From: Durusdinium trenchii | Lineage: Eukaryota; Sar; Dinophyceae; Suessiales; Symbiodiniaceae | DNA length: 64,000 nt | Assembly (NCBI GenBank): GCA_963970005.1 | Contig: CAXAMN010003758.1 | Location: 62,001 to 126,000, forward strand | Direction: 5' to 3' | Shown: one piece after another, positions 30,180 through 41,326 of the stretch | Layout of the letters: every line of letters starts with the position of its first letter | Position numbering within the stretch: position 1 is the stretch's first letter | Notes under the pieces: model-generated | Seen by the model: the letters and a program-made list of their open reading frames with translations, nothing else | Told to the model about the DNA's origin: nothing | Database searches by the model: none | Program-made: the position numbers and the translations under genes

Positions 30180-32090
30180 CTGTTGGAGACTTTCCTTGGG
30201 CATATTTTTTTCTTTTCTTCCTTCTGTGCTTCTTATATCTATGATTCCTTTAGCTGTCAAGAATAGATAAAGAAGTTCCAAGCTCTCCTTCAATTAATTT
30301 AACTGTATATATATATATATGTCACATACTTGAACAAAAAATTTTCAATGGAGATCAGCACAGAAACATGTTCTGTAAAAACAATTTGTTCCCTTTGGCT
30401 GCACCCTATGGCATCTTTTTGACCCAGTACGTACCGGAGATGTTGGACCCCTGGCCTCTGGTAATATGGGTGCATGCATGCTGGTCAGCACCTAGATGTT
30501 TGCAAACTTGGTAGGTGAGGATGTTTGGGGGGTTGTGTATATCGCGGGCAATGACAGGGGTGGGACCTCACTTGGTGAATCAAGTCCTAGCGAGGCTTGC
30601 CTCACATCACAAAGTATCCCATGGTTGAAGGGGTTCCCCTAAAAATCGGTGCGTTGACGGACTGTTCCGATGACCTTCTGGACCTCGCGACGCCCCTGAG
30701 GTCCAAGGCTTTCAGACACCGACGCCGACGCGATACTCTTTCGGCTCGCCGTTCGGCGGCTCGGCGGCGGCTCCAGTGGCCTGGCCCTCGCCACAACGGC
30801 CGTACAGGGCACCACCGGCACGTCAGTCCTTTACGGTGCCTAGACGATGAACGTGAAGAAAGTACGGATGTTGAAAGAGGTGGAATTGACAGGATTGCAG
30901 AACAGGGGGTTTGTACCTATTTTTGCAGGGAAGATATTGAAGGCTAAACAGGCTCCCCTTTGATCAGCTTACAGTACCATTTTTAATCGTACTTTTGATT
31001 TTTGTGTATATAAATCCTGCACTTTCATTTATGCCGCCCCTGAGGCACCAGTGAAGGTGCGTGCTGCCGTGCGAAATTTGTCCACATCCAGCACAACCAG
31101 CACAGTTTCTGGGCTACGAAAAAAGGGTTGTGCGAAATGTGCGAAACTCAATGGGTGAAAGCCCCCGGATGAAGATGCCACTGAATGTATTCAAAGAATT
31201 GTGTCTATTTGCTCTTTCCTGTATCCAAAAAGCTGGATGCTGCACACCCAAGAGTTAACGAAACCACATAGAAATTCTGGGAAATTGACCTTCAGATTCT
31301 TGTTTGTCTAGAATTTAACCTGGAATGCTGCAGATTCAATATTTTTGTTTATGCAGCTGAAACAACGGTGCATTTCACATGTCCCGGCTGTTTGTGAAGC
31401 GCTCCTCGGTTTAAATGCACAGACTTGACAAAGCTCCTCTCGCCTCGTTGAGGTGAGCACTCAAAACAGCTCGCTGGATCGCGCTCCCAGCAGGAGCGAA
31501 TGCGTTGGGCTCCTTTGAAAAGAATTCAAGGAGGAATCTGTTCATTTTCGTTCAACCAGGGTGCCCTGGGTCTTGACCCAGAGCCGTGTGAGGGTGTTCA
31601 GCACATCACTTCATTCTTATGCCCACTTGTTTATCTTGTTTGCGTGTCCACCACGAGCTAGTGTAACTGGATATATACTCTGCTCCTCTGCCGGGCTTCC
31701 CGGCTGCGTGTGCGAAGCGCAGGGAGCCGCGTCCCATGACACAGAAAGAGCGGCTCGAGAAAGAGTTGGAAAGCCTGGACGAGGAGATGCGAGAGCTTTG
31801 CCAAGGGATGGACTCGGATGCTTGGCCTTGAGACAAGCACGCCATGCTGCACAGCCAGGCGAGCTGGCCTTGTGGGTTCAGAGAGATGGACTGTGCGACT
31901 GAAATGGGTCCGAGCATGACGACTTCTCTTGACTCTCACAGGAGGGTCGCTCGGAGAATTTACCAAGAAATCATAGAACTCTTTGGATTTGTCTGACGAA
32001 TCATATCGAATCACTGCGATGGAACGTAGCACGTTGTAGCGTTGTAGCCCCAAATCATCGAACGGGAAGGTGATGATCAGGATATACAGT
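30180..32090. other. no supported gene; one perfect hairpin
   Basis: A (TA)n run lies at 30305-30320. At 31566-31581 CTGGGTC-TT-GACCCAG forms a perfect hairpin within sequence related to the foldback at 1366-1473. Other open frames lack support. Confidence 0.4.
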
Positions 32091-32120
32091 ATTTGTTTGG
32101 AGGGCAATTGATCTCTGCAG

Positions 32121-32790
32121 AGGACCAGCTGGGTGACCAGAGTGTATCCAAGGACAAGGACGGCTTCATCTCTCGCTGGGACTTCTTCAAAGCAGTACCT
32201 CAGCCCGATTTGAGAAACACATTCAACCTATATTCGGTAGCCATAAGGTCCCTCGGCATACCGTGGGACCTTGGTTTCGTCCCACCGAACACATGAACAG
32301 CATTGACTACTGGACATGGTCAACCTGCTCTGGGGCTCCAGGTCCGACGCGTCAGCAGTCGTGGTGTGGTGGACGAACACAACGGAAAGACACGAGCGGT
32401 TCTTCCAGGTTTTGACCCACATCCATATTGTCTTACGTAGACTTTTTGTGCTGCAGAAACGGCTTAAATGATTGCAGAAATAAACACAACAATTCCTACT
32501 GGCAGGTGCAGAAAAACGAACTAGTGGCCAAGACTCTGCTGCCTGGGCGAGATGCACAGATGGCTATGAAGTGCGCAGACACGCAACTCGGATTTGAAGA
32601 TATTCCAATGTTCCAGACTATAAGAAGATTGCACGAGGATGATTTTGATGTGGGTGTGATGTGGTGTTCAATGTCTTGGCCGCTGTTCTCAGGTTTGATG
32701 AGGTGGAGCGTATCTTTCGTCATATGGCTGGTAGCAAAGGAAGCACCTTCGGCTGGCACTGTATTGTGAATGAATTGTTGCGCTCAATGG
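32121..32790 (+). CDS. fragments of an EF-hand-type gene (three candidate exons)
   Basis: Exon 1 (about 32121-32195) reads EDQLGDQSVSKDKDGFISRW then DFFKA; SKDKDGFISRWD matches an EF-hand loop with Gly at position 6, Ile at 8 and Asp at 12, though position 1 is Ser in place of Asp. A GT donor follows. Exon 2 (after GGCAG near 32505) reads NELVAKTLLPGRDAQMAMKC and FEDIPMFQTIRRLHEDDFDV. Exon 3 (after TTCTCAG at 32692) reads FDEVERIFRHMAGSKGSTFG, like the helix preceding an EF loop. All three are on one strand within 700 bases, in keeping with one calcium-binding protein gene, but the joins are not proven. Confidence 0.4.
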
Positions 32791-32799
32791 ACCAAACTC

Positions 32800-35600
32800 T
32801 CTGATTGGACTGCTTTGTTGGGTCTGCAAAACATGTAGAAGAAACCATTACGGAAGATAATGGGCAGTCAGAATTGTGCCAGAGCCACATCCTTCGTACG
32901 TCGTAGGTTTGCCCAAGGAGAACCTCGCAGGCTTTTGCAGTATGAACTTCTCCTGCCTTTTGCCAGGTGGACGCAGAAGTCAGTGGTTGAAGGTACAAGG
33001 AGACATAAGGGACATAAAGGCGTGTATTTTACTGCGTTCTTCTTGCAGTTCTTTGTACCCCAGTGTGGTTGGTCAAGCTGGGGTACCACCCTTTTCAACG
33101 GCCTTTGCGTGGACTTCCTTTTTGTAGCCTGAGGAATTACCTACACAGATCTCGCGATGTACTGGCAGGCTGCGCAAGTACCCAAGGAGCCGCGCTGGCC
33201 ATGAGATGAAAACAGTCTCTGCAAAACATGCAGATCATCAGATGGAAGCACTGGGGTCTCTAAAAAGCAAGTGTCTGAGTCCTGCGGCACGTAGAGGCTG
33301 AAGCGCCTCCGTGAGTTGGGATCAGGGATCGCATGAGTTTTTAGACAGATGAGATCGCATGAGTCGCTGATTTGTTTGGAGATCGAACGGCCCAAGTCAG
33401 AAGTCCAGTCACAAGATGTCACAAGTCCATATTAGTTCTTGGAGACTGTGCCACATCAGATCAGACAATGTGCAGTTCTATGTTCCTTGCCGACAGGAGA
33501 AGTTGGCAAGTGATTTGCATGACATTTTCAAGATCATTGATGTAGGCCAGGGGCCCGGGTCAAGGGTCTTCCCGGGTCAAGCGGGATCCCAAACTGTGAG
33601 TCGATTTGCACCAACCGTTGACCGTTGAGCCTACTGCGGAATCCGTTTTCGCCTGCAAGAAGTCCTGAAAGCAGTATGAACCCCCCATGCGGCATGAACG
33701 CTCACAGGTGCTTTTGGGAGCGTTCGTAGGACCTCCATTGACCTACATAGGCTTCTGAGAAAGTCTGGAAGTTCCCATGTCTTCCACAGGCTTTTCGGGC
33801 GAGTCCGAGACCCACCAGCATCCCACCAGCCCACAGCGTCGTCAGATGGCTGTGGGGAGATCTCGCGCTTGGCGCTGCTCAATGCGGTGGAAGCCTCGCC
33901 TCTGGTTGCTGTCAGACTCCTGCCAGGCGCGTAGTGAAACGCGTTCCAAAAGGCGAAAGTGAGAGACTGATAGAGACTGCCTCTGTGTAATTGCCCGATA
34001 TCAGCAGAAGAACACTGCCACTACGGCATCACAGACTGCGTCGGAAGATGAAAGACTGCCTGGTTAGGTGGGGTGAGGGCATGACGCCTTTCGGACAGCA
34101 TGACACGAATTGGTCACGCTCGGCCAGTGGTCAAGGAGTGAACTGTCAAGAGCCGGAGGAGATCTTTACCGCCACGCAGGACCTGCCGGAGACTGCCGGA
34201 GACTGTCGACGCGCGGTTAGACCTCCAACAATCGCGTGGTGACAGAAAAACCCATCACTGTTAGATACGGTTGGCAAATGACAAGAGATTGTTGGAGAGA
34301 GTTACCCGAGAGTCGCACCGCAGTTCTGACATAAGTTGCAGGGCTTGTTTGATACCATCTCGCATGGCAAGCGTCTCCTGGCCAGCACAAGAAGGGTCAC
34401 CGGACCGTGGTTCAGAGATGTTCAGAGCTTTGCTTTTGTTCTGTCGGATTCTCCGTGTCCCAGTCAACCAGCAACAGTCGGTCAAAAGGTTTTTGAGATG
34501 TCGGCCTGCAACCTAACCATCATCATCCACTGCAACCTGGTATATTAGTGGGCTTGGTTATACCGTTCTCTATCCCCCAAGTCATGTCTCTGTGTACTTC
34601 GTCACCGCACGTCCCGGCCCTGCCCGGTGGCCTCAGGCCGTGTGACGTTGTTGGACTTCGAGGAGCATTTCCGAAAGCGGCGCCTTTGGTTCTTCGCATG
34701 GCCGAAGGATCCCAAAAAGAGAGGTTGTTCTTTGTTCGGGACCGGTGATGCTTTTTCACAAGTATTTTGGTAGATCATTAGAACAGATCCTTTTGTCCGT
34801 TTTTGCATTCGTTTTTGACTGGTATTCTATGGTGATGCACCATTGTCTTCAGCACGGTGAGATCTCCATATTTGGGGCAGACAGACCTTGGACCCCCTGT
34901 GGTCGCTCGTGGGTCGTTGGAAGCACTGGTCAGTTCATGCTGATTTGTGGAGAATATCTCTTGGCCACGACGCAGAGGTAGTAAAGAAACATGAACTCTG
35001 CGAAGCCTGCCATGCTGACAGCGCAAGCCGAGGCGACCATCGCTGACGATGAGCCGCAGTAAAGCTGCGGTGCAGAAGCTTGGCAGATGGGTGCGGGGTG
35101 ATTTGTTGGTTGATGTGTGTTTCAGACTTGATTCTCTGGGGAATCTCGGAAAGAACCTGTCTTGTTGAAATCAAATGCCAAAGAAGCTAGCAGATCTGGC
35201 AGAGGGAGATCAGCTGATCAACACTGGACTTCTATGCCATTCAGGGAACAACCCACTATGGTTGTTTTTGCAAGGGACGAAAACACCGCCTGCATCTCTC
35301 TTCTACCCGCGCAAAGTTTCTGGGAATACTCGCTTGACGCTCCAACGGCACCTGAATCTATCCGACCTATCCCTTGGCCTAGGGCCACAGAAATAGCGTG
35401 AGTGTACTACAGGGAGAACAGGATAACGAACACAAAACAGCAAAGAACACGCCAAACATGTGTGAACTATGCATTGAATTATTGCAATCCCGCAATTGCT
35501 TGGAGTATATCAAAGACACTTAAACTACAAATTAGATTTGACATGATTTGACTGCGTCAATGCGGAATCCAACTAATCTGGGAAAGGGTTAGGGCCCGGT
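32800..35600. other. no supported gene
   Basis: Open frames exist (for example 35175-35396, 73 codons from ATG) but without recognised motifs. No strong repeat was seen. Confidence 0.3.
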
Positions 35601-35617
35601 GAGTGTGAAATACCCTT

Positions 35618-36997
35618 GGAATCATAGGGGACCTGTTGGTCTTTAACTTTTGCAGGGGGACACGCCCATCGTGGATACATGTGTCAACGAAGCTATTCCA
35701 CGATGGGTGAAGCGGAGATTAATCACCTCCGTGTACCTGCAGATGGTTGTGGCGTTTGGTAACTACATCCTTCTCTAAGATTCCTGGCTGTTAGGTGAGA
35801 CTTTCAGGTCGACAGACATACACTCGCCGCTCGACCCTGCCGATTTCGTCGTCTTTCAAGTCCTTATGGCCTGACCGCTCAGCACTAGACTGGCAGGTGG
35901 TGTGTCCGGCTTCATGCCAGCCCGGAGTGAGCCTGAAGAGTGCCCTCCGTGGCCCTGTCGAACGGGGGTTTGTCTATGTCCCTGCGCCCGCGGGACCAGA
36001 GCAGCTCGCAGCGAGCGTAGGAGGCTTATGCCAAACGTTGATTAAGGCTTGACGGCTCTGATCAACCTTGAGTAGGCAGCTGTTTTGGCAAGCCACAAGG
36101 AGTCCGCAGCGGACGGCCATTATTTTGGCACGGCCAGCGCAGACCGCAGCGGTCGTAGTTCTTTCAAGATCCATTGGGATCTGTCGGAGCCTGATGTGCA
36201 CACACAGCATGCACCCACAAGAGTTATACCAGCATAGACCCCAAGCAGCTTCAAAACGATTCGTTTGGACCAATACTAGTCAAAAACGATTTCTTGGTAC
36301 GCCCTACCTTCCCCCAAGAGCAAATTGCTTTGTCAATGACTTTTGTCGGCATCGACATTGCTAATTGTTCGGCCACAAGAGAAGACAAGAGAAGAGCAGG
36401 ACAAGAGAAGACAAGACCCACAGAGCCTGGCCACAGAGCTCAGGGGCGGCCAGTCAGCGTGGCCAGCNNNNNNNNNNCAGAGCCTGGCCACAGAGCTCAG
36501 GGGCGGCCAGTCAGCGTGGCCAGCTCTTTTTTTTCAATTGTAGGGCTGATAGAACCCCAACAGGAAACTGTTTGGGGACTAGGCCAGGTGTTCCTAGGTT
36601 CTTTTATGTTCTTTAAGCCAGGTTCGGTTTCATTTTTGGCCCCTGCACTTGGTGTCTCCTTTCTTTTTTCCCCCGCACGCCGCATACATGTTTCTTTTCC
36701 TCTTTCTTTTCACGTCCTTTTTATGTCTCTTTTGTGCGCACATCGGTCCGGCCCTTAGCGTACACGTTCACTCGTACATTAAAGCTAGGTCTGAGGTCGC
36801 CCAGGTTGCTTTAATGAGGTCTGGATCATCTGGTTGTCCCTGTTCACTTGGCTCCTTTTCACCGCCACCACATACACCGGCCTTTCATGTCTTCCTCTCA
36901 TGTCTTCATCTTTTTGTCTTTCGTGTGCGTGCGCACTTACACCTTGGAACCTTAGTTCTAGCATGTTCTAGCCTTTGGCCCCCCTTTACAGGGGGCT
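35618..36997 (+). repeat. hairpin-rich repeat family, copy 2 (full unit)
   Basis: Unit start GGAATCATAGGGGACCTG, then TTTTGCAGGGGGACAC. Hairpin I: CCCATCGTGGA (35665-35675) with TCCACGATGGG (35697-35707), 21-base loop with CAACGAAGCTA. Hairpin II: CGGAG...CTCCG, then GTACCTGCAG. Later hairpins: GTCCC...GGGAC (35978-35996), GACCGCAGCGGTC (36142-36154) and AGATCC-ATTG-GGATCT (36167-36182). The unit ends with a C/T-rich stretch of several hundred bases. The next unit starts 1380 bases on. It holds a scaffold gap, so its true length is unknown. No protein frame. Confidence 0.75.
36421..36524. other. scaffold gap flanked by identical 47-base ends
   Basis: Ten N (36468-36477) separate two identical 47-base copies (36421-36467 and 36478-36524). 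This is the usual sign of two contigs whose overlapping ends were not merged, so the repeat is most likely an assembly artefact and the gap size is nominal. Confidence 0.85.
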
Positions 36998-37420
36998 GGA
37001 ATCATAGGGGACCTGTTGGTCTTTAACTTTTGCAGGGGGCACAGGCCCATCGTGGATACCTGTACCAACGAAGCTATTCCACGATGGGTGAAGCGGAGAT
37101 TGATCACCTTCTTCTACCTGCAGCTTGTTGTGGCGTTAACTATTACATCCTTCTCTAAGATTCCAGGCTGTTTAGGTGAGACTTTCAGGTCGGCAAACGT
37201 GCGCTCGCCGCTCGACCCTGTCGTTTTCGTTCTTTTGTTGAAGTCCTTTGAAAACTTTGGAACCCTTAAGGTTTCTTACTTAGGCTGGCAGGTGGCAAAG
37301 TACCGTACGCATGTCCCGAGTGTGTGTCGGAGCTTGTTGCGAAAACCCCACGTGCGCATGAAAGTTCACGGTTTGTCCATAACCTTGGTAGATCAGGAAT
37401 CTGGATAAGTTGGTCATTGG
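36998..37420 (+). repeat. hairpin-rich repeat family, copy 3 (truncated unit)
   Basis: Begins with the same GGAATCATAGGGGACCTG as copy 2. Hairpin I arms (37046-37056 and 37078-37088) equal copy 2, but the loop differs (TACCTGTACCAACGAAGCTAT, 21 bases; key word CAACGAAGCTA). GAACC...GGTTT pairs near 37258-37272 where copy 1 has GAACT...AGTTC. The similarity fades after the GTGTGTCGGAGC word; the later hairpins of copy 2 are missing. Confidence 0.7.
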
Positions 37421-37429
37421 TGAATGGTG

Positions 37430-38150
37430 GGTTCAAGTCATTTTCAGAGGTATATCGAAGAAAGACCTGCGTGTTCTTGGGATAATCTGACCCAACATGG
37501 TTCTGGCTGCCCTGTTTTTCACAAAACTTTGACGTTCTGACTGGCTTCAGGCCTGGCAACGGCCTTCTTTGGCGTTCCCATTTGTATTGAGGGGCAGGTT
37601 GGCCAGGCCGGTCTGGCGAATCCGGCCAGTGTGAAGAGTTGTTCCATAGAGTCGTGAGTCGTGGCTCAAGGAGATGGACAAGTCAACCGTAAAAACTCAG
37701 GGCCCATCCACCCAATTGCTATTTTGAGACAGCTTGGTTGGATTTCTGTAAATCTAACCAGCAGTTGCTTACGCACATCTTTTGGATTGATTCCACTGTT
37801 CCGCACTTTAGCTGATCAGCTAGTCCTAGTGGTTTTATCAATGACTATAGATGACACGACGTTCCTAACATCTACACCTTTTCCCCTAGTTGCTGGGTCT
37901 ATGAACGAAGCTCATTCTTTTGCCATGCAGCTATGACTTCCCCGACCCACGAAGTCTTAGCGCAGCTAGTTTCTGCCAGCCACCATGCCATTTGACTTGG
38001 TTTCTTCGGATCATGTGTGGAAACACAGTTATCAGTTATCTGCCAGGCACCAGGTTTGCTATCTCTTGCTACGCTGAGCCAGGCACAGGTTCCTGGCCAG
38101 GTAGGGTGGTACCGGTCCAGATGCCCAGGCGTTGCGTAAGAACTGGTAAT
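37430..38150. other. no supported gene
   Basis: Short frames only. CCAGGCAC/GCCAGG words recur near 38040-38100 without clear order. Confidence 0.3.
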
Positions 38151-38166
38151 AAGTGGACTTTACTCC

Positions 38167-38412
38167 AACCAAATAGCAATGGCCTCCAACCTAATAGCGA
38201 TGGTTTCCAACCCAATAGCAATGGCCTCCAACCTCCTAGTGATGGCCTCCAAATTTAAAAGCAATGGCCTCCAACCCACTAGCGATGGCCTCCAACCTAA
38301 TCGCAATGGCCTCCAACCTACTAGCGATGGCCTCCAACCTAGAAGCAGTGGCCTCCAACCTATCAGTGATGGCCTCCAACCTACTAGCGATGGCCTCCAA
38401 CCTACTAGCGAT
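38167..38412 (+). repeat. 21-base minisatellite ATGGCCTCCAACCTACTAGCG
   Basis: About twelve units with few changes (for example AATAGC, AGTGAT or AGAAGC in the variable last third). Because 21 is a multiple of three and no unit holds a stop, several frames stay open (MASNLLA or GLQPTSD repeats). Confidence 0.9.
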
Positions 38413-38895
38413 CGCGTCCTGTTCTTGTTTGAGACCCAGACTAGTGATTCAGGAAGTGTGACGCGGCATCGGACGGGTCTTGCCTAGTTTGTCGCGCCAC
38501 GGTGGTGTTTTTGTTTGTACAGGCCATCGGGGTTTGCGCATAGTCGCAGACCGCACTTTGGGGAAAGGCGTCGGGAAGATCCACGATCGCAAGGTCACAG
38601 CGTCGCTAGGATGGAGGACGGGTGACTACAGCGGCCACCTCTATTCTTGAGGGGAGAATCAATTTGTGCATCACAGACCCTTCGCTTCTTGCCAGCTTGA
38701 CCTGTTTCTTATGGGAAGGGGATTGGGTTCTATTGGGGATTGATGATCATGGATCTTTTGGATGACTTTGTCAATTTGGATTGCTCAGCTGACCGATGTT
38801 TACAGCAAGTTCTGCTTCGCTCAAACTGAACACCCAAGGTGTTCGCCAGAAGTTGCCATCGGCTGCATCTCATCTCGCAAAAAAACATAAATCAA

Positions 38896-39115
38896 TGATA
38901 TATATATATATATATTTGCTCAGCCCCCCCCCCCCACCCCCCCCCAACCAACTACAAAACCAATGCAACCATCAACAACACCAAAGCAACCAAATTGTCA
39001 GTTTCAAGCCATTGGTGTTCTTGATGGTTGCATTGGTTTTGTAGATGGTTGCATTGGTTTTGTAGATGGTTGCATTGGTTTTGTGGATGGTTGCATTGCT
39101 TTTGTGAAGGGCTGC
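38896..39115. repeat. TA and poly-C runs, then ~21-base GGTTGCATTGGTTTTGTAGAT repeat
   Basis: A (TA)n run, a C-rich run, then CAACCATCAAC/CCAATGCAACC words in inverted sense before four direct units around TGGTTGCATTGGTTTTGT (39025-39100). The two orientations can pair as a hairpin. Confidence 0.75.
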
Positions 39116-39462
39116 AAACACATTGGAGATGGGGTATTGTCATTGGTTTCATGGGTACTTGACAGACATATTGAATGTGGAACCTTGGTAGTCATTTGGT
39201 GTGTGTGTTTGTCGGACATATTGACTATGGAGCAGTAGTGGAAATGGCAGCAAATGCAAAGGTGATGAAGAAGCCAGATATGCGAAGCCAGACATGTAAT
39301 CCTGAATGAAGCGTGGAAAGTATGGTGTAGGCTCAAGATGCTACAGCGTAGACCTGTTTGACGACATCTTGTCATTAGGCACGAAGATCCTCAAGCATCC
39401 GGCCAGTGGCAACCCAGAGGTTCTGGCTCCGGTGCCAGTACGTCCACTGCGCGGCTCGAACT

Positions 39463-40572
39463 TTACGCCAGGGCAATGGAGCCGACTTTGCGCGGGGCGT
39501 ACTTGAGGGAGGTGCGCAGGTGGCCCCAGAAGCGGTCGATGATTTGTGCGCCGGCTTTCACGGTCACACGCTTGCCACAGGGAAGCTTGTGTTCCCAAAT
39601 CTTTGTGTAGTGGGGTTTCACCCACACCTGCTTGCCCTTGACCAGCATCTTTTTCTTCTTGTGCACCACATTGTCGTGCAGGACACTTGGCACCTTCATC
39701 TTGTAGGTCTCGTCCGTATGCAAGATGACATTTCGACCAGCCAAGAACTTGTTAGCCATGGGTCGCCAGTCTCGCTTGGTGATGGGGCCAGGGCCCGGAG
39801 AGCGCACAGCTGTAATTTTTGGAGGGAGGCGGAAGAGAACCAAGGTGTTGGGCTGGCCTCGTTCCACAATGCCGCCCCATTGCTCCCATTTGGCCTTTTT
39901 GCGCTGCAAGTCGATTTCCTTGCCGACATCGACTTCATCGGCTTCCACATCGCGCCATTGGTTCTTCGCCCCGAACTGGATCTCCTTTTGCTTCTTGATG
40001 ACACGGCGGCTGCGAGCAATCTCAATGTTGTTGTAGATACGAGAGACTGGTTTGTGATTCATGCCCAAGATGACAGGGGTCGCAGCCACTGGCACCCCTG
40101 CAAGTGCACAGCATAGAACGGCTGCTTGATGCCCCAAAGGTGTATGGCTGCTCCCACTTCCATGAGTGAAGATGGGATGGAAATCATGCGGCTGAATATA
40201 CTTGCGACAATGTTTGGCTGTGAACTTGTGCGCCCACACCTTCCTGTCATTGAAGAAGCGTAGACCTTGAAGCTTCCCAGCGCCACAGTGAGGTCACTCC
40301 TTGCCTTTCCAGTCCGGGAGGATGCCATCCTTCTGCAAGACACGAAACAAAGCCTGCGGGCGCATGGAGAAGAGGCCCTGAACTGACACACCAAAGTGAA
40401 CTCTCTCCTTCCGAAACTTCGTCTGAACACCCGCATGCCGGACATAAGGAACAGGCTTGAGCTTCTTCATGGTAGTAGTGGACTTCATGAAGGCGCGAGC
40501 TTTTCCTGTCTTCGAGGCAGGCCAAACCTGTGGCTTGTTCTTCTTCACAGCCTTCATGATCTTCTTCGGCAT
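39463..40572 (-). CDS. ISXO2/IS1595-like transposase, one in-frame TGA
   Basis: From ATG at 40572 (MPKKIMKAVKKNKP) the frame runs 369 codons to 39463 with one TGA at 40296-40294 (codon 93). The TGA stands where the first Cys of a zinc ribbon is expected: KGKE-(stop)-PHCGAGKLQGLR. After it comes VWAHKFTAKHCRKY. The catalytic core shows ADEVDVGKEI (first Asp), NVILHTDETYKM (second Asp) and AQIIDRFWGHLR, where the third acidic residue is Asp or shifted. This is the fold of ISXO2-type DDE transposases; relatives are abundant as gene families in dinoflagellates. No terminal inverted repeats were found. A TGC/TGT to TGA change is the simplest reading, making it a pseudogene or a host-modified family member. 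Confidence 0.7.
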
Positions 40573-40912
40573 AGCGACACTAAGAAGCAAAACGTTGAAC
40601 GAGAATGAAACGTGTTTGAGCAATTGGTCACTAACAGTAGGCACATGTGTAAGCTCACACTAACACATTGTGGCAATGACCGATGTGTGTATGTGCGTGT
40701 GTGTACGCTTGAGTTGAAACACGAGTTTCGAAGGCACTGCGACAGGAAGCATACTAAATCTTTTTCCACGACGCATACGCACTCATTCCGGTTTGTGCAT
40801 TGATATTGCAACACATGGAACAGCTACACGCCAGTCCTACCTACCTGCCCGATCAGTGATCAGCGAAGCGAAGAGCAGCTCATGAGAGAAAGAGTCAAAA
40901 TTGGAAATGTTC

Positions 40913-41326
40913 TCAGAAAGTATTCGACTTCTCATCCTCAGGAGCTTTGCCCACTCGTGGCATACCCTCCATGGTATCCATCAACTCCTCCATGGCCGTC
41001 TCCAAATCCATGTCAGGCACATTATCGTCAGGAAGACCCAACTCGGCATTTTCAGGATTCAGGACAGGACAGGACGGCAGGGACGGCAAGGAAGGCAGAG
41101 ATGTTTGTGTTTGAGGCCGTTTGGCTGGCGATGGTGTGTCTAATTCAATGACCCTGGTCGAGCGTCTGGCTGGAAGATTGGCGAACTTAGCCAGCGGCTC
41201 CTTCTTAACCTCCCAGTTGGTCCATCCAAGGCTAGCTTTGTTAGCATCCATATCCACCGGAGATCTGCGACATTTATTTGCCAACCAAGCATGCCCGTCC
41301 TGGAACTCCTGCGGTTCCATCTTCAT
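40913..41326 (-). CDS. unidentified Pro/Ser- and acid-rich ORF
   Basis: ATG at 41326 opens 137 codons: MKMEPQEFQDGHAWLANKCR, a basic middle (NLPARRSTRVIEL), a short SLPSLPSLPS repeat and an acidic end (DNVPDMDLETAMEELMDTME). No domain was recognised. It lies upstream of the transposase gene on the same strand, so it could be a companion gene or unrelated. Another frame upstream (EEAIRKAEENCRGQRQLG) hints at an earlier exon. Confidence 0.35.
   Translation of the reverse strand: MKMEPQEFQDGHAWLANKCRRSPVDMDANKASLGWTNWEVKKEPLAKFANLPARRSTRVIELDTPSPAKRPQTQTSLPSLPSLPSCPVLNPENAELGLPDDNVPDMDLETAMEELMDTMEGMPRVGKAPEDEKSNTF

Noticed and set aside
36421-36524. Genuine 47-base tandem repeat
   Set aside because: Perfect identity exactly at both sides of a gap is typical of unmerged contig ends.
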